DNA of 64,000 nt from Methyloprofundus sp. (GTDB lineage: Bacteria; Pseudomonadota; Gammaproteobacteria; Methylococcales; Methylomonadaceae). The translations under genes were made by a program, and so were the position numbers. The notes below the pieces were generated by a model. It saw only the letters and a list, made by a program, of their open reading frames with translations. It was not told the DNA's origin and made no database searches. Positions 9,618 to 17,448 of this stretch are shown here, piece by piece. Each line of letters opens with the position of its first letter. Positions within the stretch are counted from its first letter, which is position 1. The stretch lies in NCBI GenBank assembly GCA_016592635.1, contig AP023240.1, positions 4,257,630-4,321,629 of the forward strand. Reading direction: 5' to 3'.

Positions 9618-9650
9618 CTCAACCTACCATGCTATGCTCTAAAATATTTA

Positions 9651-10265
9651 TTAAGCACGACGACGTAAGCGCAGTGCTGCTAAGCCTAATGCTAATAATG
9701 GTAAAGTTTCTGGTACAGGCACTGATGATGCAGGTGTAATATTTGCTCCAGTAATAAATAAGCTATCAGTAAGTAATAGAGTAGAACCTGCTGCGTTTGT
9801 TTGAGTTCGAGTAATAGGTGTTACACCAGAAATAGGTGTGATTATACCAAGAGCTTCTGGCATGTTAACATCAAAAAATGTGCTGCTTAGGCTAACAACA
9901 AGCCCAGTATTTGCACCAGCATCAGTTAAGCCAATAAAAAAGTCTGTGGGGCTAACTTCACCTTGCGCATAAAATTCAGCCCCTATATCAGTTATAAAGG
10001 AGCCTATTGCACCAAAGTCGTAGGTGGTGGTAGCAGCAAAGAGGCCAAAGAAAGAAACTGGAAATAGATCGGTATCGTCTGTAACACTGCCAGTGGCGGT
10101 AAAGGATACCCCAGATAGGTCAATGGCTCCTGCGCCCAAATCAATACTGCTCCCGGCACCAGCCGTTCCATTAAAACTATAGTCGATAAGGGCGGCGTTA
10201 GCTGTGCTACTAAGGGCTAGTCCAAGAACTAGCATAGGAATAAAATTATATTTTTTAGATGACAT
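9651..10265 (-). CDS. Secreted protein with PEP-CTERM-like sorting tail
   Basis: A 204-residue exported protein. It has an N-terminal signal peptide (about 1-24, ending SSTANA) and a C-terminal tripartite signal: PVPETLPLLA, a hydrophobic helix, and RLRRRA. This is the PEP-CTERM arrangement, which is processed by an exosortase and typical of exopolysaccharide-forming Gram-negative bacteria. The middle is rich in Gly, Ala, Ser and Thr and poor in charge, as in other family members, and holds no recognised enzyme domain. It is flanked on both sides by direct copies of an intergenic repeat. No exosortase is present in the window. Confidence 0.82.
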   Translation of the reverse strand: MSSKKYNFIPMLVLGLALSSTANAALIDYSFNGTAGAGSSIDLGAGAIDLSGVSFTATGSVTDDTDLFPVSFFGLFAATTTYDFGAIGSFITDIGAEFYAQGEVSPTDFFIGLTDAGANTGLVVSLSSTFFDVNMPEALGIITPISGVTPITRTQTNAAGSTLLLTDSLFITGANITPASSVPVPETLPLLALGLAALRLRRRA

Positions 10266-10661
10266 TTTAGATCTCTGTAAAGTTGAATATATGGCCTGTC
10301 TCTCATGAGTTTGAGCGGTATATTGGGTTAATTGCTTATACTTTCACGCTATTGCAAGACTTTATGGTGCAGTACTGTATTCAGCTAATAATAAAGGCTA
10401 TCAGGCAAAGTCAGTTGCCTAGGCGTTGCGGGTAGCGCAAAATAAAAGTATAGAAAGAAATAAGTGGAAGACTTACCTTTTCTGGTTTTTAAAGTTAGCT
10501 GCCGATGGCATTTTAACTTAACTTTGTGGCAAAGGCTAGTTTATAAGCTAGCGCATAGGTTGGGTTAGTTTTTCCAGCGTAGCGCAGAAAACGTAACCCA
10601 ACATTTTGTGGACATCAACATTGTTGGGTATTGATGAATGAATATTAATCGCTAGAGAGCT
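10266..10661. other. 396-bp gap with no gene, one repeat
   Basis: No convincing reading frame is present. It should hold the promoter of the PEP-CTERM gene and the transcription end of the rnf operon. The only recognisable structure is the repeat copy at 10560-10629. Confidence 0.6.
10560..10629. repeat. Dispersed intergenic repeat, copy B
   Basis: Shares with copy A (9535-9617) an almost unbroken run from the AGCGTAGCGCAGAAAACGT core through TTTTGTGGACATCAAC to TTGTTGGG, in the same orientation. The left arm is more diverged than in copy A. Both copies lie in intergenic DNA, and together they bracket the PEP-CTERM gene. Confidence 0.8.
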
Positions 10662-10838
10662 TTATTTCTCACAAATCCCACCTTTACAACCGCAGTTTTT
10701 ACCACAGCCTAAGCCTTCCTCTTTAACGGTACCAAACTCAGGGTGTTTGGCGGCATAATTACGTGCCGCTTGTTGGATATAGATCCAAGCCATCATTAAG
10801 CCAAAAATCACTGCCATGGCAATCAGAAAATTAAGCAT
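10662..10838 (-). CDS. 58-aa membrane protein with four C-terminal cysteines, last gene of the rnf operon
   Basis: A short gene 24 bp downstream of rnfA on the same strand, with AAGGAG seven bases before its ATG. One hydrophobic helix (residues 4-21, FLIAMAVIFGLMMAWIYI) is followed by a short polar region and a tail CGKNCGCKGGIC, cysteines at 45, 49, 51 and 56. NqrM, the small four-cysteine membrane protein needed to mature the related Na+-NQR complex, is the obvious comparison: RnfA and RnfE are homologues of NqrE and NqrD, whose transmembrane iron centre needs NqrM. I see functional analogy, not clear sequence homology. A metal-delivery or maturation role for Rnf is inference. Confidence 0.75.
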   Translation of the reverse strand: MLNFLIAMAVIFGLMMAWIYIQQAARNYAAKHPEFGTVKEEGLGCGKNCGCKGGICEK

Positions 10839-10862
10839 TTTAGCTCCTTGTTTTATTAATAA

Positions 10863-11453
10863 TTAAGCTGTGGTACTACCTAATCCCGCAAAGCCCATAA
10901 AGGTTAATGATAAAATGCCTGCCAACATCATGCTCAGTGCAGCTGCTTGGGTAATATTAGGTAAATTGGAAAGTTCCAGTTTTTCACGCAAGCCAGCCAT
11001 CAAGATAATTGCCAAGCCAAAGCCTGCCCCCGCGCCTAAGCTAAACGAGACCGATTGTAAGAAATCATAGCCGCGTGAAGTTTGAAATAGTGCAACGCCT
11101 AAAATTGCGCAGTTAGTGGTAATTAACGGTAAGAAAATCCCCAAAGCACGGAACAAACTCGGGCTGAATTTCTTTAAAATCATTTCCACTAATTGTACTG
11201 AAGACGCGATTAAGGCAATGTAGCTAATTAGGCGTAGAAACTCGATATCAAAAGCGATCAATACTTGGTTGATGCCATAAGCACAAGTCGAGCTGACAAA
11301 CATCACGAAAGTCGTGGCGAGGCTCATATTAAATGCGGTATCACGTTTGGCAGATACCCCAACAAACGGGCACAAGCCTAAGAACATCGCCAAGACGAAA
11401 TTGTTAATCAAAAATGCACTGAGAAAAATAAAACTGAGTGATTCGGGATTCAT
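10863..11453 (-). CDS. rnfA: Rnf electron transport complex subunit A
   Basis: Integral membrane subunit of the Rnf ferredoxin:NAD+ oxidoreductase, which couples electron transfer to ion movement. The 196-residue, six-helix protein has the paired cysteine motifs of the RnfA/NqrE family, FLGLCPFVG near residue 27 and TTNCAILG near residue 113. These cysteines bind the intramembrane [2Fe-2S] centre together with RnfE. The start overlaps the rnfE stop by 4 nt. A 58-aa cysteine-rich gene follows it. Confidence 0.95.
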   Translation of the reverse strand: MNPESLSFIFLSAFLINNFVLAMFLGLCPFVGVSAKRDTAFNMSLATTFVMFVSSTCAYGINQVLIAFDIEFLRLISYIALIASSVQLVEMILKKFSPSLFRALGIFLPLITTNCAILGVALFQTSRGYDFLQSVSFSLGAGAGFGLAIILMAGLREKLELSNLPNITQAAALSMMLAGILSLTFMGFAGLGSTTA

Positions 11454-12130
11454 GATGGACTACCTTGGACATTGCAATGCGATGCGGCTTCGTTGCTAAT
11501 TAATTTGTTGGTTTTACGCTGGCTGAGATAGTTAATCAGTAATAGCCATGAGCCCAGTACGATAAAGCCACCTGGCGGTAAAATCATCACTACCCACGGT
11601 TCAAAATTAGTACTAAACACTTGATAGCCTAATAACTGTCCCGCACCTAATAATTCACGTACGCCACCGAGCATGACTAGTGCTAAGGTAAAGCCTAAGC
11701 CCATACCAAAAGCACTGATAACCGATTTGGTAAATGAATTTTTAGAAGCGTAGGCTTCAGCACGGCCTAAAATTAAACAATTCACCACGATTAACTGAAT
11801 AAAGGCACCAAGCTTATTGTATAAATCTAAACTAACTGCTTGAATAATATAATCCACCAAAGTTACAAAGGTAGCAATGATAATAATATAGGTGGTAATG
11901 CGCACTTGCTTGGGAATAAAGTTGCGCAATGCCGAGACTAAGGCATTGGAACAAACCAGTACAAAAATACTGGCGATACCCATGGCCAGAGAATTCAAAA
12001 CCGAATTGGTGACCGCTAATACCGGACATAGCCCTAGCATCATGACAAATACCGGGTTTTCTTTCCAGATACCTGCGGTAAAGACTTCGAGGGTAAGTGG
12101 GATTTCTTTTTTTGTGCTTTGTGTCGTCAT
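11450..12130 (-). CDS. rnfE: Rnf electron transport complex subunit E
   Basis: Membrane subunit of Rnf, paralogous to RnfA and homologous to NqrD. At 226 residues, it has MLGLCPVLAVTNS near residue 30 and VNCLILGRAEAYASKN near residue 115, the two cysteines that complete the intramembrane iron centre with RnfA. The C-terminus is cytoplasmic and basic. It is coupled to rnfA by a 4-nt overlap. Upstream, 205 bp containing decayed toxin-antitoxin DNA separate it from the antitoxin gene, an unusual break inside an rnf operon. Confidence 0.95.
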   Translation of the reverse strand: MTTQSTKKEIPLTLEVFTAGIWKENPVFVMMLGLCPVLAVTNSVLNSLAMGIASIFVLVCSNALVSALRNFIPKQVRITTYIIIIATFVTLVDYIIQAVSLDLYNKLGAFIQLIVVNCLILGRAEAYASKNSFTKSVISAFGMGLGFTLALVMLGGVRELLGAGQLLGYQVFSTNFEPWVVMILPPGGFIVLGSWLLLINYLSQRKTNKLISNEAASHCNVQGSPS

Positions 12131-12245
12131 ATGTCACCTAATGTGGGAGAGGACTTATAGTTTGTTTGTATGGTTTTGTTCGATACTGGGTGAGCAAATA
12201 TGTTGTATTTTGCACCAGAAGTTTCTTGATGTTGAGGCTTTATTG

Positions 12246-12335
12246 TTATGTGCGGTTTTTCCAGTAGTTTGGTTTTCTACTATTGTGCATTACTGCCACA
12301 ACAAAAATAGTACTTTCATTTTCACGATAAACTAT
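12246..12335 (-). pseudogene. C-terminal remnant of a RelE/ParE-type toxin
   Basis: Directly after the antitoxin stop codon, with no spacing, a frame encodes 29 residues (IVYRENESTIFVVAV, then MHNSRKPNYWKNRT) ending in TAA. This matches the C-terminal strands and the final H-x-x-R-x-P-x-x-W signature of RelE-superfamily toxins. The first two thirds of the toxin gene are missing, so it cannot encode an active toxin. Confidence 0.75.
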
Positions 12336-12557
12336 CTAATTTTTTACTGCATGCTTAATTTCTTCCCACGATATACCTTTAACTGCTCCAGATTCAAGTT
12401 CTAAATATCGTTTTTCAGCTAAATGAGTCCATGCTTCGTCCACGCCCTCATCTTGTTGTGAATCTAAAGAAGAAATAAGGCAATGCGCCATTAAGGCTTT
12501 TTCAGCTGCTGAAAGTTCCTTTATATTTTCAATTGTTTGCTTAAATGCGACTGACAT
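12336..12557 (-). CDS. Addiction-module antitoxin (CHP02574-type)
   Basis: A 73-residue protein of the short addiction-module family that pairs with RelE/ParE toxins. It is predicted all-helical, with ELSAAEKALMAHCLISSL near the N-terminus, a central DEAWTHLAEKRYLELESG and the typical end GISWEEIKHAVKN. GGAGGG precedes the ATG. Its toxin is reduced to a short C-terminal fragment directly downstream, so this is an orphan antitoxin. It is inserted in the rnf operon between rnfG and rnfE, on the same strand, and probably transcribed with them. Confidence 0.82.
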   Translation of the reverse strand: MSVAFKQTIENIKELSAAEKALMAHCLISSLDSQQDEGVDEAWTHLAEKRYLELESGAVKGISWEEIKHAVKN

Positions 12558-12611
12558 ATACCCTCCAATATTTAATGATTCTCGTGTTCCAGTGCTCGTT
12601 AATGCCGAAGT

Positions 12612-13295
12612 TTATAATTGTTGTGCCTGTTTTAGCAATTCTAAATTTTTGGCAATTACAGGGTGTATCGCTTGTCCGCTCTGGTTTAGCATTCTCCCCA
12701 GTGCATTAGAGGTAATGGTTGAACCCGAAATGGCATCAATTTCCCAAGCGTGCTGTTTGTTGCCATGGCGTACTGTGCTGATGGTATTGGCTAAACCTGT
12801 TTGGGTACTATTCACTTTAGCGTCTAAGCAGTTAAAATTAGCTAAAAATTCGACATCAGAAGTGATTTTGGTACCAAAACCAGGTGTTTCAGTGCTTTTT
12901 AGCACATCATACCCCGTTATACAGCCAGTTGCATGGTTATAGCCATACAATAGTTTAATGACATCTTGATAGCCTTGTGCCGCAGCATTGATGGCAATAC
13001 CGACTAGTTGCTTATTTTTATCATAGCCGGCATAAATTAATTCACCTGTACTTTTATCATCTGCCAGCTTTAATTGCTCTTGCTCAACGATAAACGTTAA
13101 GCGCGTTTTTGCTTGAGGTAATACTTTAAAAATAGCGCGCTCGGTAGCCAAGCGTTGGTTCTCGGCAATAATAGGTTTGGTAAATTCATAGACTAATACC
13201 ACCAGCAAACCAGAAATCATGGCGACGGTCGCCAATGTGGTAATCAGCTTAGTACTAGAGGGCAGTTCGGGTACTTGTTTTTCCAGAGTGCTCAT
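12612..13295 (-). CDS. rnfG: Rnf electron transport complex subunit G
   Basis: Periplasm-facing flavoprotein subunit of Rnf, 227 residues. An N-terminal membrane anchor (about residues 18-38) is followed by the FMN-binding domain. The flavinylation motif is DAISGSTITSNALG near residue 195, in which a Thr receives covalent FMN (transferred by ApbE, not in this window). GIAINAAAQGYQDVIKLLYG and TPGFGTKI match the family. The stop of rnfD touches its start. Confidence 0.94.
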   Translation of the reverse strand: MSTLEKQVPELPSSTKLITTLATVAMISGLLVVLVYEFTKPIIAENQRLATERAIFKVLPQAKTRLTFIVEQEQLKLADDKSTGELIYAGYDKNKQLVGIAINAAAQGYQDVIKLLYGYNHATGCITGYDVLKSTETPGFGTKITSDVEFLANFNCLDAKVNSTQTGLANTISTVRHGNKQHAWEIDAISGSTITSNALGRMLNQSGQAIHPVIAKNLELLKQAQQL

Positions 13296-14350
13296 TATTT
13301 ATCCTTAGCTTGCTTACGCGCACCATAAATGCGAGGCTGAGTATAAGATTCGATTAAGGGTGTGGCGGCATTACCAAATAAGATGGCATACATGACTGCT
13401 TCAGTCAGGCCGCCAAATAAGCGAATAATAACCGTTAAAAATCCGACCAAACAACCAAATACAAAAATTCCCAATGGGGTGACAGGTGAAGCAACCATAT
13501 CACTGGCCATAAAGACGGCAGCAAACATCAAGCCGCCAGAACAGACCATAAACCCTGGAGACGGGTATTTTGTTGGATCCATAAAGTAGAAAAATTCAGC
13601 AGAAATTGCGGTGCCAAAAAGTACTGCTGCGGGAATACGCCAATCCAGCATTTTTCGGTACACTAAATAAAAGCCGCAAATTAATATTAATAAACTTGAT
13701 GTTTCCCCCGTAGAGCCTGCAATCGTGCCAAAAAATAAATCATAGGTATCGGTCATGATGCCTTGGAATTTCATTAGTGCCAGAGGTGTTGCACCACTAA
13801 AACCATCCAGTGCCACTTGTGCTGTCCAATCGGCAGTGGGCAGCGGTTTCATAAATGGCAGAGCTAATGTTGAGGGAATAAACTCGACAAAACGATCTGT
13901 TGCTAAGGCAGGAGTCCAAGTAGTAATGGAGACTGGAAAGGCGGCTTGTATAAATGCACGGCCGACTAATGCCGGGTTAAAAACATTAAAGCCTAAACCA
14001 CCAAATAAAGTTTTACCCATGGCGATAGCAGTAAAACCAGCAATTGCGCCCATCCATAAAGGAAATCCTGGCGGCAAGGTCATCGCCAGCAATAAACCGG
14101 TAATCACCGCACTAGCATCGGTAATCGTGGATTTTTTAGCTGACATTTTGCAGAAAAAATGCTCAGTGAGCATACAACTCAAAGTAGTGATAATAACTAA
14201 AGCCAAAGCACTAATACCAAATTGATACACGGCATAAATGACTAATGGCACTAATGCATAGACCACATTGCGCATAATTTGTGCAACGGTCGGTGCTTTG
14301 CGGATATACGGCGAGGTGCGTATATCAATTTTTAAATCAGATTTAGCCAT
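13295..14350 (-). CDS. rnfD: Rnf electron transport complex subunit D
   Basis: Polytopic membrane flavoprotein of Rnf, homologous to NqrB. It is about 351 residues from the ATG at 14350, which is preceded by AAAGG; an in-frame GTG six codons upstream is less likely. It shows RTSPYIRKAPTVAQIM at the N-terminus, FNPALVGRAF, and the covalent FMN motif GFSGATPLALMKF. The last helices contain DMVASPVTPLG. It overlaps the stop of the downstream-proximal rnfC copy by 8 nt, so these genes are co-translated. Confidence 0.95.
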   Translation of the reverse strand: MAKSDLKIDIRTSPYIRKAPTVAQIMRNVVYALVPLVIYAVYQFGISALALVIITTLSCMLTEHFFCKMSAKKSTITDASAVITGLLLAMTLPPGFPLWMGAIAGFTAIAMGKTLFGGLGFNVFNPALVGRAFIQAAFPVSITTWTPALATDRFVEFIPSTLALPFMKPLPTADWTAQVALDGFSGATPLALMKFQGIMTDTYDLFFGTIAGSTGETSSLLILICGFYLVYRKMLDWRIPAAVLFGTAISAEFFYFMDPTKYPSPGFMVCSGGLMFAAVFMASDMVASPVTPLGIFVFGCLVGFLTVIIRLFGGLTEAVMYAILFGNAATPLIESYTQPRIYGARKQAKDK

Positions 14351-15689
14351 CTTGTAAATGCCTTTCACGGTTTAATACTTTCGCAATTCTAAAATATTGG
14401 ACTAAGGGAATATTGGAGGGGCAAACATAACTACAGCAACCGCATTCAAAGCAGTCTTTGAGGTGATACTTTTCTTCCATCACATCATATTGGCGTTGCG
14501 CTGCTAATAAGCCTAATTCTGAAGGGTTTAGGTGAATAGGGCAAGCCTGCAAGCAGCGTGAGCATTTGATACACGGCAGTATATCATCACGTTTGGTTGC
14601 GCGTTCATCCAAAATTAATACTGTGCCTGTTGCCTTGGTTGTCGGCATGTCTAAAGAGCGTACTGCCATACCCATCATTGGCCCGCCTAAAATAAGACTG
14701 GCTTCTTCGCCTTTAAAGCCGACGTGTTCTAATAAGAAGCTTAACGGCGTGCCAAAAGGAATGAGGTAATTACCTGGGTGCGCAATATTATCGCCAGTAA
14801 TGGTTACAATGCGTTCAATTAAACCCTGATTGGCAGGTAATAGTGCGCCTATCTTAGCCAAGGTGGCGACGTTAAAAATAGCTAAGCCAACACTTGATGA
14901 ACGCTGACCTGAAGGAATCTCAATGCCTAATAACGCATAGGCCAGCATTTTTTGTGCGCCTTGCGGGTATTTAGTGATAATCGCTTTAATAGTGATACTA
15001 CCGTCTGTAGGTAAATGAGGCTCGATAGCATGCAAAACGTCAAGCTTATTGTCTTCTATACCAATAATGGCTTTTGGTGCAGCAACGCATTTCATGGCGA
15101 TGCGAATACCGTGTAATAGCTGTTCTACTCGCTCCAGCATGACGCGATGATCAGTGGTCATGAATGGCTCACATTCACAGCCATTAATGAGCACGGTATG
15201 AATATTGGTATCTGCTGGAATTTTCATTTTAACGTGCGAAGGGAATGCAGCCCCGCCAAGGCCGACCATACCCGTATTTTGAACGGCTTGAATGAGTTCT
15301 TCGCGGGATATTTGTAAGTAATCATTACGTATATCCGAGGTGAGAAGGTGTTGCCCTGAGCTTAATGCTGTTGTGATTATAATGGCTGGCTGTTTGCCTC
15401 CCTCAGCTGTTTTAGCTATATCAATGGCTTTAATGGTGCCGGTAACTGGGCTATGTAAGGGAACCGACATAAAGCCATCAGCAACTGCAATTATTTCACC
15501 GCGGGTAACCTGTTGCCCTTTGTGAACAATTGCTTTAGCAGGTTTGCCTGTGTTTTGTGATAAAGGCAAGGTGAGCTCAGGTGCAAAGGGTAATCGACGT
15601 GTGGTTTTGGCATTGGTTTCATCTTTATATTCATCAAGGTGAATGCCGTGGGAAAATGTGTTTTTTTTGAATAGTTTAAATAAATCCAT
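14343..15689 (-). CDS. rnfC: Rnf complex subunit C, operon-proximal copy
   Basis: Peripheral subunit carrying the NADH/FMN site and two [4Fe-4S] clusters. The ATG at 15689 has AAAGGA upstream; the in-frame TTG at 15710 is unlikely. Motifs are GMVGLGGAAFPSHVKM (NADH/FMN), NGCECEPFMTTDHRVML, CIKCSRCLQACP and CFECGCCSYVCP. It is about 448 residues and lacks the long Ala/Lys-rich C-terminal tail of the E. coli protein. A close paralogue (roughly two thirds identical by eye) lies just upstream. This copy is coupled to rnfD by overlap. Confidence 0.94.
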   Translation of the reverse strand: MDLFKLFKKNTFSHGIHLDEYKDETNAKTTRRLPFAPELTLPLSQNTGKPAKAIVHKGQQVTRGEIIAVADGFMSVPLHSPVTGTIKAIDIAKTAEGGKQPAIIITTALSSGQHLLTSDIRNDYLQISREELIQAVQNTGMVGLGGAAFPSHVKMKIPADTNIHTVLINGCECEPFMTTDHRVMLERVEQLLHGIRIAMKCVAAPKAIIGIEDNKLDVLHAIEPHLPTDGSITIKAIITKYPQGAQKMLAYALLGIEIPSGQRSSSVGLAIFNVATLAKIGALLPANQGLIERIVTITGDNIAHPGNYLIPFGTPLSFLLEHVGFKGEEASLILGGPMMGMAVRSLDMPTTKATGTVLILDERATKRDDILPCIKCSRCLQACPIHLNPSELGLLAAQRQYDVMEEKYHLKDCFECGCCSYVCPSNIPLVQYFRIAKVLNRERHLQDG

Positions 15690-15866
15690 ATAGATGTCCT
15701 TTAAAAACAAGCATCAGCTTGTTGATTGCACTATATTGTTGTCAAGCAATTAGTGTTCCATTATTAATGCTTATGCAAGATAGGTAGAACGGTGTGTCTT
15801 GCTTTTAGGTGCATTGCAAAACCGAGCAAAGGTTGCGCTTTGTTATGAGTAATTTAGGCAATAAAC

Positions 15867-17219
15867 TTATGCATTCTCAGTTTGTAGGTGTCGCTCGCGG
15901 TTTAAGGTTTTGGCAATCCTAAAATATTGTACGAGGGGTATATTAGCAGGACATACGTAACTACAACAACCACATTCAAAACAGTCATTTAGATGAAACT
16001 GTTCTTCCATGATGTCGTATTGGCGTTTTGTTGCCAATAAGCCCAGTTCTGACGGGTTTAAATTAATAGGGCAGGCCTGTAGACATTGGGAGCATTTTAT
16101 ACAAGGTAAGATTTCATCATTCTTAGTGGCGCGCTTATCAAGTACCAATAGTGCGCCTGTGCCTTTTGTGATCGGCACGTCTAAAGAGTGTACTGGCATG
16201 CCCATCATCGGGCCGCCTAAAATTAGCTCGGCTTCATCGCCGATAAAGCCTGCAAACTCCAGTAAAAAGCGAATAGGTGTGCCAATTGGCGCCACGTAAT
16301 TGCCCAGCATATGCACACCATCGCCAGTAATGGTGATGATACGTTCGATTAGGCCTTGTTTAGCAGGTAGTAAGGCACCAAGTTCCGCTAAAGTCGCTAC
16401 ATTAAAAACGGCTAATCCTACTTCGGAAGGCAGCCCCCCAGATGGGATTTCAATACCTAATAAAGAATAGGCCAGCATCTTCTCTGCCCCTTGAGGGTAT
16501 TTGGTTTCTACTGCTTCAATTGTAATTGAACCGTCATCAGGTAAATAGGGCTTGATGGCCTCCAAAACATTTAGTTTGTTGTTTTCTATGCCAATAATTG
16601 CTTTAGGTGCAGCAACACAGCGCATGGCAATTTTGATGCCTAGTAAGAGAAAATCAATTTTTTCCAACATCACTCGGTGATCGGTGGTCAAAAATGGCTC
16701 ACATTCACAACCATTGACTAAGACAGTGTGAATGGTACGGTCGGCAGGGATTGCCATTTTGACATGTGTTGGAAATGCTGCGCCGCCTAAGCCAACCATG
16801 CCTGTATTTTGTACTGCTTTTACTAGCTCTGCGGGCTTCATCTCTAAATAATTATTGCGTTCACCGCTATCAAAAACGCGTTGCCCCGAACTTAACGAAG
16901 TTGTAATGAAAATGGCAGGGTCTTTGCCGCCTTTGGCGGCGGTGGCAATATCAATTGCTTTAATTGTGCCGGTAACAGGAGAGTGAATGGGCACCGACAT
17001 AAAGCCATCGGCTTCAGCGATTATTTCGCCACGTTTGACATGCTGACCTCTAAAGACAATGGCTTTAGCCGGTCTGCCAATGCTTTGCGCTAAAGGGACG
17101 ATAATTTCCGGGGCAAAAGGCAGGCGACGAGTGACCTTGGTTTTGGTTTCTTCTTTATATTCATCAGGGTGAATACCATGAGGAAAGGATTTGTTGCCAA
17201 ATAAATTAAATAGGTTCAT
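15867..17219 (-). CDS. rnfC: Rnf complex subunit C, second tandem copy
   Basis: A paralogue of the neighbouring rnfC, 450 residues, with the same order of elements. These are FPHGIHPDEYKEETK at the N-terminus, a barrel-sandwich region (GEIIAEADGFMSVPIHSPV), GMVGLGGAAFPTHVKM, NGCECEPFLTTDHRVML and two ferredoxin-type motifs, CIKCSQCLQACP and CFECGCCSYVCP. All cluster cysteines are kept, so both copies look functional. It is the first gene of the cluster, with 177 bp between it and the next copy. No rnfB is found between the two copies or at the end of the operon. Confidence 0.92.
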   Translation of the reverse strand: MNLFNLFGNKSFPHGIHPDEYKEETKTKVTRRLPFAPEIIVPLAQSIGRPAKAIVFRGQHVKRGEIIAEADGFMSVPIHSPVTGTIKAIDIATAAKGGKDPAIFITTSLSSGQRVFDSGERNNYLEMKPAELVKAVQNTGMVGLGGAAFPTHVKMAIPADRTIHTVLVNGCECEPFLTTDHRVMLEKIDFLLLGIKIAMRCVAAPKAIIGIENNKLNVLEAIKPYLPDDGSITIEAVETKYPQGAEKMLAYSLLGIEIPSGGLPSEVGLAVFNVATLAELGALLPAKQGLIERIITITGDGVHMLGNYVAPIGTPIRFLLEFAGFIGDEAELILGGPMMGMPVHSLDVPITKGTGALLVLDKRATKNDEILPCIKCSQCLQACPINLNPSELGLLATKRQYDIMEEQFHLNDCFECGCCSYVCPANIPLVQYFRIAKTLNRERHLQTENA

Positions 17220-17448
17220 AGGATATCACTTTTTGGTCAATCACCGACTCCTTGGTTTTGGCTTAAGAATGAACTGGTAAAGTATTCATACAATACTAAC
17301 ATTCTATACTAATTATATTTGTTTGCTATAGGAACGTGCAGTGCTGCTAATGGAGTTAAGGATTTGCTGTTAACAAAGGGCTGCATTGATTGGAAAGTAA
17401 TTTGAATATTGCTATACTCAAAATAACCATACATTAAAGAGGTGCATC

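Noticed and set aside
10290..10420. A sigma-54 type promoter upstream of the PEP-CTERM gene
   Set aside because: GC and TTGC elements are present but 15 rather than 12 bp apart.
11892..12404. A 170-codon plus-strand frame
   Set aside because: It lies antisense to rnfE, the toxin remnant and the antitoxin, all of which have clear family motifs; no own motif or ribosome-binding site.
17380..17420. A sigma-70-like promoter before ppsA (TTGATT and TATACT)
   Set aside because: The spacing is 21 bp, outside the normal range, so the pair is not convincing.
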